A DNA stretch of 64,000 nt from Paenibacillus sp. FSL K6-3182 (GCF_037976325.1 NZ_CP150265.1:1381501-1445500), one strand, 5' to 3'; positions 9,034-17,477 are shown, counted from the stretch's first letter. Translations and numbers: made by a program. Notes: generated from the letters alone by a model not told the origin.

Positions 9034-10011
9034 TTAATCTAATTCTTGATCTAAAAAAGGTTTTACTAAACGACGTACTTCATCTGTTGACGTCGTATCC
9101 ATCAATTGAGTTCTTAGTTCGCTTGCGCCTCTAAATCCACGAACATAGATTTTGAAAAAGCGAAGAAGTGGTTTAAATGGACGTGGTTCGTTTTCTTTTG
9201 AATATTTATCGTGAAGATCTAGCTGTAAAAGTAGTAAGTTGAGAAAATCCTTCGCGCTATGTTCTATAGGTTCTTTTTCGAAAGCAAATGGATTGGTGAA
9301 AATGCCGCGGCCAATCATGACACCATCAACGCCGTATTGTTCTACCAATTTTAAACCTGTTGCGCGGTCAGGAATATCTCCATTAATGGTTAACAACGTA
9401 TTTGGTGCAATTTCATCGCGTAATTTTTTTATTTCAGGAATGAGCTCCCAGTGCGCCTCTACTTTACTCATCTCTTTTTTTGTACGAAGGTGAATGGAAA
9501 GATTCGCAATATCTTGTTTCAATATATGCCCTAACCAATCGCGCCACTCGTCAATTTCAAAGTACCCCAATCTTGTTTTAACACTAACCGGCAATCCGCC
9601 TGCTTTTGCTGCTTGAATAATTTCGGCTGCAAGTTCAGGATGTTGTATTAGTCCAGAACCCTTTCCATTGGATGCGACGTTTTGGACGGGGCATCCCATG
9701 TTTAAATCGATACCACGAAAGCCTAGTTTTTTCATATCAATACTCATCTGTTCAAAAAATGCAGGTTTATTGCCCCAAATATGAGCGACGATTGGCTGCT
9801 CATCTTCTGTGAACGTTAGCCGACCACGAGTACTGGCTCTTCCTGCAGGGTTACAATAACTATCTGTACTTGTGAATTCTGTGAAAAATACGTCGGGTTT
9901 TGCAGCTGTACTAACGACGTGACGAAATACAACATCTGTGACATCTTCCATTGGCGCTAATATAAAAAACGGCTTTGGTAAATCAAGCCAAAAGTTGTGT
10001 TCGTTACTCAT
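9034..10011 (-). CDS. tRNA-dihydrouridine synthase family protein
   Basis: Dus enzymes reduce uridines in tRNA D-loops using FMN and NADPH. The opening [18 protein letters not shown], the FMN/tRNA loop [20 protein letters not shown] with its catalytic Cys (about residue 95), VKTRLGY, the FMN-binding INGDI and GVMIGRG are all family marks. The length is 325 aa. I use ATG 10011 (MSNEHNFW), which has AGAGGAG eight bases upstream; a longer reading to 10089 has no ribosome site. It is monocistronic, with its own terminator. Confidence 0.92.
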   Translation of the reverse strand: MSNEHNFWLDLPKPFFILAPMEDVTDVVFRHVVSTAAKPDVFFTEFTSTDSYCNPAGRASTRGRLTFTEDEQPIVAHIWGNKPAFFEQMSIDMKKLGFRGIDLNMGCPVQNVASNGKGSGLIQHPELAAEIIQAAKAGGLPVSVKTRLGYFEIDEWRDWLGHILKQDIANLSIHLRTKKEMSKVEAHWELIPEIKKLRDEIAPNTLLTINGDIPDRATGLKLVEQYGVDGVMIGRGIFTNPFAFEKEPIEHSAKDFLNLLLLQLDLHDKYSKENEPRPFKPLLRFFKIYVRGFRGASELRTQLMDTTSTDEVRRLVKPFLDQELD

Positions 10012-10349
10012 AATATCTCCTCTTGTTGCAATATATAAAAATCGATAAAAGCCGTAGTAAAGTCTTTTACCCAACATACATAATATCATTTTTTTTCGTT
10101 TGATGCACAGAATCGATTGTATGAGTGACAGACATATATTTGGTAACGGTCACCTATCACACATCAAAATTCTGAAATAATAAATGAGATGTAACAGATT
10201 CGCTCAATTACATTGCTTTAATGATTGCTTACACGTAGGACACGGGCAGCAGTTCATTATCTCTTGTTTTTATGCTCAAGACAATGATAAGATATTACGG
10301 GAACGTATGTTTGTTTTTGTTAGTGTTCTAACAGATCGGGGGAATAGGC
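10012..10349. other. Intergenic region with LexA-type box
   Basis: This 338-bp AT-rich stretch lies between the divergent dus and glycosylase units. No gene is seen. Its main content is the SOS-like box at 10300-10313 and the GGGGGA ribosome site at 10339-10344 for the next ORF. Confidence 0.6.
10300..10313 (+). promoter_or_regulatory. LexA (DinR)-type SOS box
   Basis: GGAACGTATGTTTG matches the Bacillus consensus CGAACRNRYGTTYC at all twelve inner positions (GAACRNRYGTTY); only the two outer bases differ. It sits about 40 bp before the first ORF and just after a GATATT that could be a -10 element, a place where LexA would block transcription. The downstream gene is a predicted DNA repair glycosylase, which makes SOS control sensible. 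Confidence 0.6.
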
Positions 10350-10547
10350 GTGGTTGAAATTGTTGAAAAAGAGCAATTTTCGGTAATTGGAAAATTAGGA
10401 AAGGGGATTGCTGATGAAGCTCCCCAATGGATACCAGCATTATGGCAACAAGCAAAAAGTAACTTTATTGAGATAAGCAACCTCGCCATCCATCATCAGG
10501 TGCAAGCAGCTTCCGTTTGTTTCGATAAGGAGCTGATGCGTACATGA
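10350..10547 (+). pseudogene. Truncated GyrI-like (AraC effector-binding) domain fragment
   Basis: The 65-aa ORF starts at GTG with GGGGGA five bases upstream. Its first 45 residues (VEIVEKEQFSVIGKLGKG, then APQWIPALWQQA) look like the beginning of a GyrI-like small-molecule binding domain, which normally runs about 150 residues. After NLA the sequence switches to an unrelated tail ending in FDKELMRT and stops in an ATGA overlap with the glycosylase start. I read this as a deletion that fused a lost regulator to the leader of the next gene. It may now serve only as a translated leader coupling the downstream gene. Confidence 0.5.
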
Positions 10548-11737
10548 TTCAATTGACGAACCGCCAGGCTCGGCAGTTTCTGTTATTGAAGCATGGGCTG
10601 TTGGGCGAATATCAATTTGCTGGAAAGCAGGGAGTATTGGATTTTGTGCGGCAGGTCGGTTGTATTCAATACGATCCCATCGATGTTTGCGGAAAAAACG
10701 CCGAACTGGTGTTGCAGTCGCGTATCAGAGGATTTACCAAGAACATGCTCGACGAGTTACTGTATAAAGATAGATTCCTGGTAGATTATCCCGACAAAAA
10801 TTTGGCTATTATCCCTGTCGAGAACTGGCCGTACTTTGAGCGGTACAGGCAGGCTGCAAGGCAACATGCTAAGCGCTATCCCGAAATGGAAGCGTTTGTA
10901 GAACAAGTTCTGGCTCACATCCAAAATCACGGTGTGCTAAGTTCGAATGATCTAAAATTGGAAGGAAATTTCACTTGGCAATCGGTCATCCACTGGAGCA
11001 GCGGAAACAATTCATCCCGGTCGGTTCTGGAGCAGATGTACTCGACAGGCGATTTGATTATCCATCACAAAAAAGGAACGCGTAAATATTACGATATCGC
11101 CGGTAAGTACATACAGCCAAATCTGCTGAATGCGTCGGAGCCGTTGAATGGCGAGCTTGAGCATCATAAGTGGCGGGTACTGCGTCGAATCGGAGCTGTT
11201 GGCCTTTTATGGAATCGCGCATCCGATGCATGGCTGAACATATGGGGATTGAAAGCGGAGCAGCGCAACGAGGTTTTCCGCCAGTTGTTGCACGAAGCTC
11301 GCATTGTTGCTGTTGCCGTGGAACAAATGAAGGATACACTGTACTGCTGTGCGGAGGATTTACCGCTTATTGCAGCCGTCCTGCAAAATCCGACGCCGAA
11401 ATTGCGCTGCGAGCTGATTGCCCCACTAGATAATTTCATATGGGACAGAAAACTGATCAAAGAATTATTTGGGTTCGATTACACTTGGGAGATTTATACG
11501 CCTGCAATCAAACGGAAATTCGGCTATTATGTGCTGCCTCTATTATACGGAGAAAGCTTCATCGGACGAGCCGAGGTAATCGCGGAGCGAAAAGCCGGGA
11601 CGCTTGTTGTTAAAAATATATGGTACGAGGACGGCATAAAGCCAACAAAGCATTTGCGAACAGCCTTAAATAATTGTTTCCAAAATTTCGCATTATTCAA
11701 CGGATGCAAGACAATTTCGACAGAGTCTTTGAACTGA
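10544..11737 (+). CDS. Winged-helix DNA glycosylase, YcaQ/AlkZ family
   Basis: The family (HTH_42, DUF1006) contains enzymes that unhook DNA interstrand crosslinks and excise alkylated bases. The 397-aa protein begins with RQARQFLLLKHGL, followed by the diagnostic IQYDPIDV where the QxD catalytic motif (Gln42, Asp44) sits, and ends with IAPLDNFIWDRKLIKELFGFDY and LLYGESFIGRAEV, both conserved family blocks. AAGGAG lies eleven bases before the ATG, inside the preceding fragment. The upstream SOS box suggests damage-inducible expression. Its coding DNA seems a little richer in GC than the flanking genes. Confidence 0.85.
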   Translation: MIQLTNRQARQFLLLKHGLLGEYQFAGKQGVLDFVRQVGCIQYDPIDVCGKNAELVLQSRIRGFTKNMLDELLYKDRFLVDYPDKNLAIIPVENWPYFERYRQAARQHAKRYPEMEAFVEQVLAHIQNHGVLSSNDLKLEGNFTWQSVIHWSSGNNSSRSVLEQMYSTGDLIIHHKKGTRKYYDIAGKYIQPNLLNASEPLNGELEHHKWRVLRRIGAVGLLWNRASDAWLNIWGLKAEQRNEVFRQLLHEARIVAVAVEQMKDTLYCCAEDLPLIAAVLQNPTPKLRCELIAPLDNFIWDRKLIKELFGFDYTWEIYTPAIKRKFGYYVLPLLYGESFIGRAEVIAERKAGTLVVKNIWYEDGIKPTKHLRTALNNCFQNFALFNGCKTISTESLN

Positions 11738-12164
11738 TATTTTCAGTTCCCTGGTACCATTTGCCGACGAGTTTCCGCGTAATACGAAGTTGAGAAGATT
11801 GTGGTGTCAAAGGATAGCACAATTAAGTTATATTATCGTTTTGCAGGTACGTCAGAAATTCTCGAACGGCTCGCTTGATGGTCATTCATGTAAAGTTATG
11901 CCGACCGTTTGGCGGTTTTATATCTGGGAAATTGTGCAACGCTCAGCAGTTCATACATGTTGGGTATGTGGCTTGGTTGGAACTGGAAATGTAGATCTAC
12001 AATATAGTCTATTGAAGAGAGGGAGGTTAGACTCCCCTCGCCCCCATGTGAGAAGCACGTCAATCAAGGGACATCCTAGATTCATATGTTCCCGCATGCG
12101 GGCATGTAGAAGTTGTTTGTTCCTTAATTTATAAGAATTTCGAGTCAGTGAATAGGGTAGTTGG

Positions 12165-12188
12165 GGACGTAAATATATTTTTACGTCC
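12165..12188 (+). terminator. Hairpin terminator with no obvious gene
   Basis: GGACGTAAA (12165-12173) and TTTACGTCC (12180-12188) form a perfect 9-bp stem with a 6-nt loop, followed by TTATTTTG. It would end any transcript crossing 11790-12160. Confidence 0.7.
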
Positions 12189-12446
12189 TTATTTTGTTAT
12201 CCAATTGATTGGAAGTCGTTAATCTTTTTTGTTTTACATGCTTTAGTGCTGTGATTGAAAAAGTAGTACCGTTCTTTGCTAGCTTATAGCTTATAGGATT
12301 TAATGAATTGAAATGTATATTCGATATAAGTGTTTTTAAAGTTAAGTGACTCGAATAACATTCCCGAAAAAAATCATTCTAATAATAATGAAATCATAAA
12401 AACTAACCCTGTATCAATTGTTAATGAAGTCTCTATAATATCTAAT

Positions 12447-12610
12447 TAGGGCGTGTCTGAAAACCCGTTCAGTGGCACCTTTCACCGCCTTTTCGCTCCC
12501 TGCTTCGTTCCATTTGCTTTACGTACCCTGGTACGCCTTCACACACGCGCCTTGCATGGAACGAAAATTTAAAAAAATTTGCTTTCCTCAGAGTTCTCAG
12601 ACACGCCCTA
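12447..12610. mobile_element. MITE-like element with 14-bp terminal inverted repeats
   Basis: TAGGGCGTGTCTGA (12447-12460) is repeated exactly inverted as TCAGACACGCCCTA (12597-12610). The element is 164 bp, has no ORF, and contains an internal 10-bp inverted repeat (TTCGTTCCAT with ATGGAACGAA). The outermost TA on each side could be the target duplication of an IS630/Tc1-type or IS5-type transposase acting in trans. No such transposase is in the window. Confidence 0.7.
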
Positions 12611-12753
12611 GTAGAAAGATAGAAAACTTATGATATGACCTATAATACAAAGAGAACTCACCTTATATCATGGGCGGCATGATGAAAGGCTCTCAAGCCT
12701 TTCAACGTGAACTCAGTTTGTGACGATGTGACTGTTACAAATAAAGTGAAAAT

Positions 12754-12806
12754 GGAGCTGTTCCAAAAGTAGATTTATCTACGATTGGAGCAACTCCTGT
12801 TTTTTT
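12754..12806 (+). terminator. Long hairpin plus T-run, orphan
   Basis: Starting at GGAG (12754) and ending at CTCC (12797), the arms pair through TCCAA/TTGGA and GTAGAT/ATCTAC with small internal mismatches, followed by TGTTTTTTT. It has terminator architecture, but the sequence upstream carries no gene; it may be a dispersed repeat or belong to a lost gene. Confidence 0.6.
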
Positions 12807-12903
12807 GATGATGCTTAGGCAGTACGATGTCTTCTCCTTATCAAACCTATCGCTTACGAACCCAGCAGGTCTTATTTGTACCATTTATAATGAATTAAAA
12901 TTG

Positions 12904-13036
12904 TAACGAACCCCAGAATCGTTAATCCGAGCAAAGTAGCTCACGACACCCTGTAAATAATGATATAACATTAATCAGATTCGTTAAAATGAAAAAAAAG
13001 CAGTTTTCTGCATAATAAGCATTATAGGGTTCGTTA
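12904..13036. repeat. Second inverted-repeat element, 133 bp
   Basis: TAACGAACCC (12904-12913) is matched by GGGTTCGTTA (13027-13036). Inside, further TTCGTTA and AACGAT words occur as partial copies of the ends. There is no ORF of note. The structure suggests another small non-autonomous or palindromic intergenic repeat, different from the element at 12447. Confidence 0.5.
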
Positions 13037-13110
13037 GAGTAATGATTACGGAATGTTATGCACTGTCGGCTAGACCAATAATAGATTATACAAGTCAAAA
13101 GCATACCCTC

Positions 13111-13380
13111 TTAACTTATAACTGAATCGTTCACCTCAACATTGATTTTTGAAAGTATAGTTAAACGTAACATTTCAAAATCAATATTTTGAAAATTGGA
13201 CATAACGTTACTTACTGAATAGTCCCTGCCCAAAATTCGGTTTGTAATTTCCCGAAATGAACGACTTCCTCGCTCGCTAGCCCACATTCCTAGTTTATTA
13301 ACTCCACTTTCGGAAAAGCACTCTACGCTGTATATATCGTTCATTAGAGTTTTTGTTATTTCGCAATGTTTCGTTTTCAT
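13111..13380 (-). CDS. Doubtful 89-aa ORF
   Basis: The translation has a protein-like composition (for example WASERGSRSFREITNRILGR), but no Shine-Dalgarno sequence is seen before the ATG, no family is recognised, and it lies in a zone of decayed DNA. It may be a fragment of a lost gene. Confidence 0.2.
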   Translation of the reverse strand: MKTKHCEITKTLMNDIYSVECFSESGVNKLGMWASERGSRSFREITNRILGRDYSVSNVMSNFQNIDFEMLRLTILSKINVEVNDSVIS

Positions 13381-13388
13381 GCTACAAT
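13360..13388 (+). promoter_or_regulatory. Sigma-A-type promoter before the rsgA unit
   Basis: TTCGCA (13360-13365) and TACAAT (13383-13388) are separated by 17 bp. It would transcribe the 25-codon ORF and rsgA. Confidence 0.45.
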
Positions 13389-13436
13389 AATGGAGAAATT
13401 TAGTTGCAAGCTAGCTAAGCTGGCTTGAGGGGAGAG

Positions 13437-13514
13437 ATGAAAATGGAGAAATTAACTATTATTGAAGGTGCGGCAGTCGGGGTCACAGGAATCCTCCTTT
13501 CAAGCGAACAATAA
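13437..13514 (+). CDS. Possible 25-aa leader peptide upstream of rsgA
   Basis: ATGAAAATGGAGAAA opens a 25-codon frame preceded by GAGGGGAGAG, a far better ribosome site than average. The peptide is mostly hydrophobic in its middle (LTIIEGAAVGVTGILLS) and ends SSEQ. It may be a small membrane peptide, a regulatory leader, or the stub of a truncated gene. No homologue is recognised. Promoter, ribosome site and frame are seen; any function is open. Confidence 0.4.
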   Translation: MKMEKLTIIEGAAVGVTGILLSSEQ

Positions 13515-13595
13515 TTTCGTTTCCCAAATGAGGATTCAACTGTGACTGGTTTTGGCGTTAGCCATATGAATAACCAATTACAGGGGGAATCCGCA

Positions 13596-14681
13596 GTGAA
13601 TCAACAAACAACGAATATGGTATTACAATCATTAGGTTGGAATGAGTATTTTTCTAATCATTTTGCCGCTTATGCCAAACAAGGGTATAGTGCTGGGCGA
13701 ATTATATTGGAGCATAAAAACATGTACCGTCTATTGAGTGAGCATGGCGAGCTCATGGGCGAGGTAACGGGTAAGCTGCGTTTTGAAGCAACAGGTCGAG
13801 AGGATTTTCCAGCAGTCGGTGACTGGGTAGTTATAAAACCGAGGCTGGAGGAACAGAAAGCTTCGATTCATGCGCTGCTGCCACGAAAGAGCAAATTTTC
13901 CCGTAAAGTGGCTGGAGACACGGTAGAAGAGCAGATTGTAGCCGCTAACGTTGATACTGTTTTTTTAGTGAATGCCTTAAATAATGACTTTAATATACGC
14001 AGGATGGAACGTTACTTGATCCTTGCATGGGAAAGCGGCGCTGCGCCGGTCATCGTGCTGAGCAAAGCAGATTTATGCGACGATTTGGATGCACGCATCG
14101 CAGAGGTAGAATCCATTGCGATTGCTGTCCCTATTCATGTAGTCAGTGCCTCGCAGGGAGAAGGGCTAGATCAGCTCGCACCATATTTGGGTATAGGCAA
14201 CACGATTTCGCTGATAGGTTCTTCGGGCGTAGGTAAGTCTACACTGATTAACAAATTGAGCGGTGTTGATCTGCAACGAGTCAATGATGTGCGTGGCGGG
14301 GATGATCGCGGTCGTCATACGACGACGCATCGCGAGCTTGTTCAATTACCGAGTGGAGCACTGATGATTGATACACCTGGTATGAGGGAGCTGCAGCTCT
14401 GGGAGGCCGATGAGGGGTTCCGTGGTGCATTTGATGACGTAGATTCAATTGCAAATACTTGCCGATTCAATGACTGCAAGCATGAGCAAGAGCCCGGCTG
14501 TTCTGTCCGAAAGGCCATAGCAGATGGATCTTTGGAGCAGGCTCGTTTTGAAAGCTATCTCAAACTCCAACGTGAGCTGGCGTATCTAGCACGTAAGGAA
14601 GATGCGCGATTGGCAGCCTCTGAAAAAGCAAAATGGAAAAAGATTAGCACAGATATGAAACAAAGAAAAGTAAAAAGATAA
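13596..14681 (+). CDS. rsgA: Ribosome small subunit biogenesis GTPase RsgA
   Basis: RsgA is a circularly permuted GTPase that checks late 30S maturation. The order is N-terminal OB fold (about 30-100), G4 motif LSKADL, P-loop GSSGVGKSTLIN, G3 DTPGMREL, and a C-terminal zinc finger with CRFNDCKHEQEPGC. I take GTG 13596 (NQQTTNMVLQSLGW) because GGGGGA lies eight bases before it; an upstream GTG at 13542 with GAGG at similar spacing is possible and would add 18 residues. This longer RsgA type often occurs as a second copy beside the canonical gene; whether that holds here cannot be seen. Confidence 0.92.
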   Translation: MNQQTTNMVLQSLGWNEYFSNHFAAYAKQGYSAGRIILEHKNMYRLLSEHGELMGEVTGKLRFEATGREDFPAVGDWVVIKPRLEEQKASIHALLPRKSKFSRKVAGDTVEEQIVAANVDTVFLVNALNNDFNIRRMERYLILAWESGAAPVIVLSKADLCDDLDARIAEVESIAIAVPIHVVSASQGEGLDQLAPYLGIGNTISLIGSSGVGKSTLINKLSGVDLQRVNDVRGGDDRGRHTTTHRELVQLPSGALMIDTPGMRELQLWEADEGFRGAFDDVDSIANTCRFNDCKHEQEPGCSVRKAIADGSLEQARFESYLKLQRELAYLARKEDARLAASEKAKWKKISTDMKQRKVKR

Positions 14682-14691
14682 GTTATGCGAC

Positions 14692-14723
14692 AGAGCCTTT
14701 GAAAGATTAGGGCTCTTTTTTTT
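14692..14723 (+). terminator. Terminator of rsgA
   Basis: AGAGCC (14692-14697) pairs with GGGCTCT (14710-14716), followed by eight Ts. Confidence 0.85.
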
Positions 14724-14841
14724 ATGCCTTCAGCATAGATGCTAACTTGAGGGATCAAGCTGTGAAGTTTTGAAATATGCGACGGAATTCATGAAGCAAA
14801 GAAGTTGAATGTTCATTTCGTTAGTGTCATAATTTAGGTTA

Positions 14842-14896
14842 TTGACAATGAGGACAAATGTTCGGTATATTTTGTAAGTATGCGGACAATTGTCCG
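14842..14896 (+). promoter_or_regulatory. Promoter and twin operators of the DHA2 efflux gene
   Basis: A good sigma-A promoter is visible: TTGACA (14842-14847), 18-bp spacer, TATATT (14866-14871). A 14-bp perfect palindrome CGGACAATTGTCCG lies at 14883-14896, just downstream of the -10, and a related imperfect copy GGACAAATGTTC (14852-14863) fills the spacer. This is the classic position for a TetR- or MarR-type repressor. No such regulator gene is adjacent. Confidence 0.7.
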
Positions 14897-14929
14897 AAAA
14901 GAGAAGAGAAAATAGGAGGAGGAGTATTC

Positions 14930-16399
14930 TTGAACGGCCCTACTATGGAGGTTAATTCTAACCTGGATTTGAGCAAAATCAAGAAAGGACCGATCGTTGC
15001 CGCACTCATTATTGGCGCATTTGTATCGATTCTGAATGAAACCTTGCTGAACATTGCTTTCCCAGAGCTCATGAGATATTTCAGCATCACGGAAACGACT
15101 GTACAATGGCTGGCTACAGCCTATATGCTCGTAGTCGGTATTCTTGTCCCTATAACAGCACTTTTGCAACAATGGTTTAGCACACGTCAAATGTTTCTCG
15201 GGGCAATGATTTTATTCCTTGCGGGTACGGTGATATGTGCGACAGCACCAATATTTGAGTTTCTGCTTGTTGGACGTGTTGTTCAAGCTTTGGGAACAGG
15301 ATTAATGATACCTGTATTGATGAATACGATTCTTATCATTTTCCCTCCAGAGAAGAGGGGCGGCGCAATGGGATTGATCGGTCTGGTCATGATGTCCGCT
15401 CCGGCTATTGGGCCTACATTATCTGGTCTTATCGTTGACTCACTTAACTGGAGATGGCTCTTCTATCTGGTCATTCCTTTGGCGGTCGTTTCTATCGTTT
15501 ATGCAGCAATTTATTTGAAAAATGTAAGTGAATTGACAAAACCAAAGGTCGACATTATTTCCATCCTGCTCTCCTCCATCGGTTTTGGGGGCATTGTCTA
15601 TGGCTTTAGCAGCGCAGGAGAAGGTTCATGGTCAGATCCTAAAGTTGTCTGGTGCCTGATTGTAGGGGGAATCAGCTTAATTTCATTTGTATGGCGTCAA
15701 CTTGCGGTGAAGGAACCGATGCTCGATATGCGTGTTTTCCGTTACCCCATGTTTTCGCTCGTTACGGTGCTAATGCTTGTACTTATGATGGCTATGTTCT
15801 CTACGATGATCATGCTTCCGCTATTTTTGCAAAATGTCATGATGCTTACTGCACTTAGCGCTGGTCTTGTTATGATGCCCGGCAGTATCTTGAATGGTAT
15901 AATGGCACCGGTCTCCGGTATATTGTTTGACAAATTTGGACCAAGGGTGCTCGTTATACCTGGTCTTATCTTAATGAGTGTATCCATCTGGCTGTTTTCT
16001 GGAATTGATGCAGCTTGGACGAGCGGATATGTTGTATTCCTACATATCTTGATGATGATTGGTATCTCACTAGTGATGATGCCAGCGCAGACGACAGGGC
16101 TTAATCAGCTGCCGCGCAGATTGTACGCGCATGGTACGGCGGTTATGAGCACGCTGCAGCAAGTGGCAGGTGCGGTTGGTGTAGCATTGTTCGTCAGCAT
16201 TATGTCGTCCGGCATGAGAGATTATATGTCTACATCCCCGGATCCGACGAACCCTGCTGAAGGAATACCTGCAATGGTAGCTGGTCTTCACAGTGCGTTT
16301 ATCGTCGGCGGAATTCTCTCTGTCCTCGCAATTCTTATCGGTCTCTTCATTCGCAAAACGAAGGCACCTCAAGAGGATGAGCAGAAGCAGGCTGCTTAA
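14930..16399 (+). CDS. MFS multidrug efflux transporter, DHA2 (14-TMS) family
   Basis: The protein shows about 14 membrane segments and DHA2 signatures: motif D1-like LNETLLNIAFPELM in TM1, WLATAYMLVVGILVP in TM2, motif C MSAPAIGPTLSG in TM5, and WRWLFYLVIP. Relatives (LmrB, EmrB, Mdr types) expel drugs or lipophilic compounds using the proton gradient. The best start is TTG 14930 with AGGAGGAGG six to seven bases before it; the first ATG, at 14945, is too far from the ribosome site, and the frame continues open upstream to 14858. The 489-aa length is normal. Regulation by two palindromic operators is likely. Confidence 0.9.
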   Translation: MNGPTMEVNSNLDLSKIKKGPIVAALIIGAFVSILNETLLNIAFPELMRYFSITETTVQWLATAYMLVVGILVPITALLQQWFSTRQMFLGAMILFLAGTVICATAPIFEFLLVGRVVQALGTGLMIPVLMNTILIIFPPEKRGGAMGLIGLVMMSAPAIGPTLSGLIVDSLNWRWLFYLVIPLAVVSIVYAAIYLKNVSELTKPKVDIISILLSSIGFGGIVYGFSSAGEGSWSDPKVVWCLIVGGISLISFVWRQLAVKEPMLDMRVFRYPMFSLVTVLMLVLMMAMFSTMIMLPLFLQNVMMLTALSAGLVMMPGSILNGIMAPVSGILFDKFGPRVLVIPGLILMSVSIWLFSGIDAAWTSGYVVFLHILMMIGISLVMMPAQTTGLNQLPRRLYAHGTAVMSTLQQVAGAVGVALFVSIMSSGMRDYMSTSPDPTNPAEGIPAMVAGLHSAFIVGGILSVLAILIGLFIRKTKAPQEDEQKQAA

Positions 16400-16446
16400 T
16401 CAGATTTGTTCGAGTAGCTTGGACAAAATACATCTTTTTATAAATT

Positions 16447-16490
16447 AAAGGCAGCCAATAAGTTCAATGAACTTATTGGCTGCCTTTTTT
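16447..16490. terminator. Bidirectional terminator
   Basis: AAAGGCAGCCAATAAGTTCA is followed almost at once by its complement ending in GGCTGCCTTT, with A-tract and T-tract flanks. It serves both the efflux gene and the convergent EamA gene. Confidence 0.9.
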
Positions 16491-16505
16491 AATCTTTTAA
16501 ACACT

Positions 16506-17414
16506 CTACTCCTTCAATCTTCGCTTAACAATTAACTGTCTGAGTGCACCTGCATTTACAAGGACGGTTCCACAAATAATCGTAATGATACCAAGAAGTG
16601 TAATCCAAGAGATTGTCTCATCATAAAAGAGTACGCCGACTCCTACAGCAATCGGAGGAGAGATATAGAGCCATGTAGATGGGAAAACGGGATTCGTCTT
16701 TGCTACGAGCCAGTAGAATAAGGTATGCCCAACCATGGAACCAATCACAATCAGATAAATTAATGAGCCTGCCGTCTGAAATGACGCAAAGGATTCAAGG
16801 TGCACTTCTTCGGTGAACAAAGATAAAATGAACATCATCGCTCCGCCAACCATCATTTGTACCGCGTTCATGGCTATCGGTGAAACGTTGGACATGCGGT
16901 TGATTACTTTTTTGGAATATAGCGCTCCTATTGCATAGCAGCATTCTCCTATCAGTATGGCCCCGCAGCCTACAATCCACAAGGGTGATACATCCACTGA
17001 AAGATTGGGCAAAACTAACAGCAGCACGCCGATGCAGCCAATAATGCAGCCGTATAGCGAGTGTTTGGGAGATTTTTGACGAAGAATAGCCGTTTGCAGC
17101 AGCAAAATCATGATGGGTCCCGTAGCCGATAACACAGCCGCGAGTCCAGAAGATACATATTGCTCCGCCCAGTACAGCGTAGAGAAGGTTCCAAACGTCA
17201 GCGTAGCCCCAGTGAACAGCATCTCTTTGCGCAGCAGCAGGGAGAAGCTTGCCTTGCGTTTCCAAACCATCCAAAGAAACAGAATAGCGCCAGCCAGAAA
17301 AAAGCGAAGCCCTGCCGAGAAGAAAGGGGGTGCACCGGCGTCTACTCCGATTTTAATTGCCAGAAAGGTTGTGCCAAATATAAGACATACGAGCGCATAA
17401 GCCAAAAAAATCAT
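16506..17414 (-). CDS. EamA/DMT-family transporter
   Basis: Ten predicted membrane helices arranged as two EamA repeats are visible in 302 aa, beginning MIFLAYALVCLIFGTTFLAIK and containing the repeat ends VLSATGPIMILLLQTAILRQK and STWLYISPPIAVGVGVLFYDE. These transporters export metabolites such as amino acids or purines; the substrate is unknown. ATG 17414 is eight bases from AAGGGG; the ATG at 17420 sits too close. The gene is divergent from a MocR-type regulator, which probably controls it. Confidence 0.88.
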   Translation of the reverse strand: MIFLAYALVCLIFGTTFLAIKIGVDAGAPPFFSAGLRFFLAGAILFLWMVWKRKASFSLLLRKEMLFTGATLTFGTFSTLYWAEQYVSSGLAAVLSATGPIMILLLQTAILRQKSPKHSLYGCIIGCIGVLLLVLPNLSVDVSPLWIVGCGAILIGECCYAIGALYSKKVINRMSNVSPIAMNAVQMMVGGAMMFILSLFTEEVHLESFASFQTAGSLIYLIVIGSMVGHTLFYWLVAKTNPVFPSTWLYISPPIAVGVGVLFYDETISWITLLGIITIICGTVLVNAGALRQLIVKRRLKE

Positions 17415-17477
17415 GTTCATTTCCCCTTTAGATGTCGGATCGAGATTGTATTTTGTTAATCATATAGGGTGTAAGGC

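Larger units (their letters stand above)
11738..13436. other. Gene-poor zone of about 1.7 kb
   Basis: No convincing gene is found here. A 114-codon frame at 11790-12134 has odd composition (many Arg, Cys and His), no ribosome site and several stops in related frames; with the hairpin at 12165-12188 it may be the remains of a decayed transcript. Two MITE-like elements (12447-12610 and 12904-13036), a strong hairpin at 12754-12797 and a doubtful minus-strand ORF (13111-13380) occupy the rest. The zone looks like an accumulation site for small non-coding repeats. Confidence 0.6.

Noticed and set aside
11058..11460. Several 87-98 codon ORFs on both strands within the glycosylase gene
   Set aside because: They are alternative frames of a clearly coding region.
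12922..13104. 60-codon minus-strand ORF
   Set aside because: It lies inside the inverted-repeat element and its translation resembles nothing; no ribosome site.
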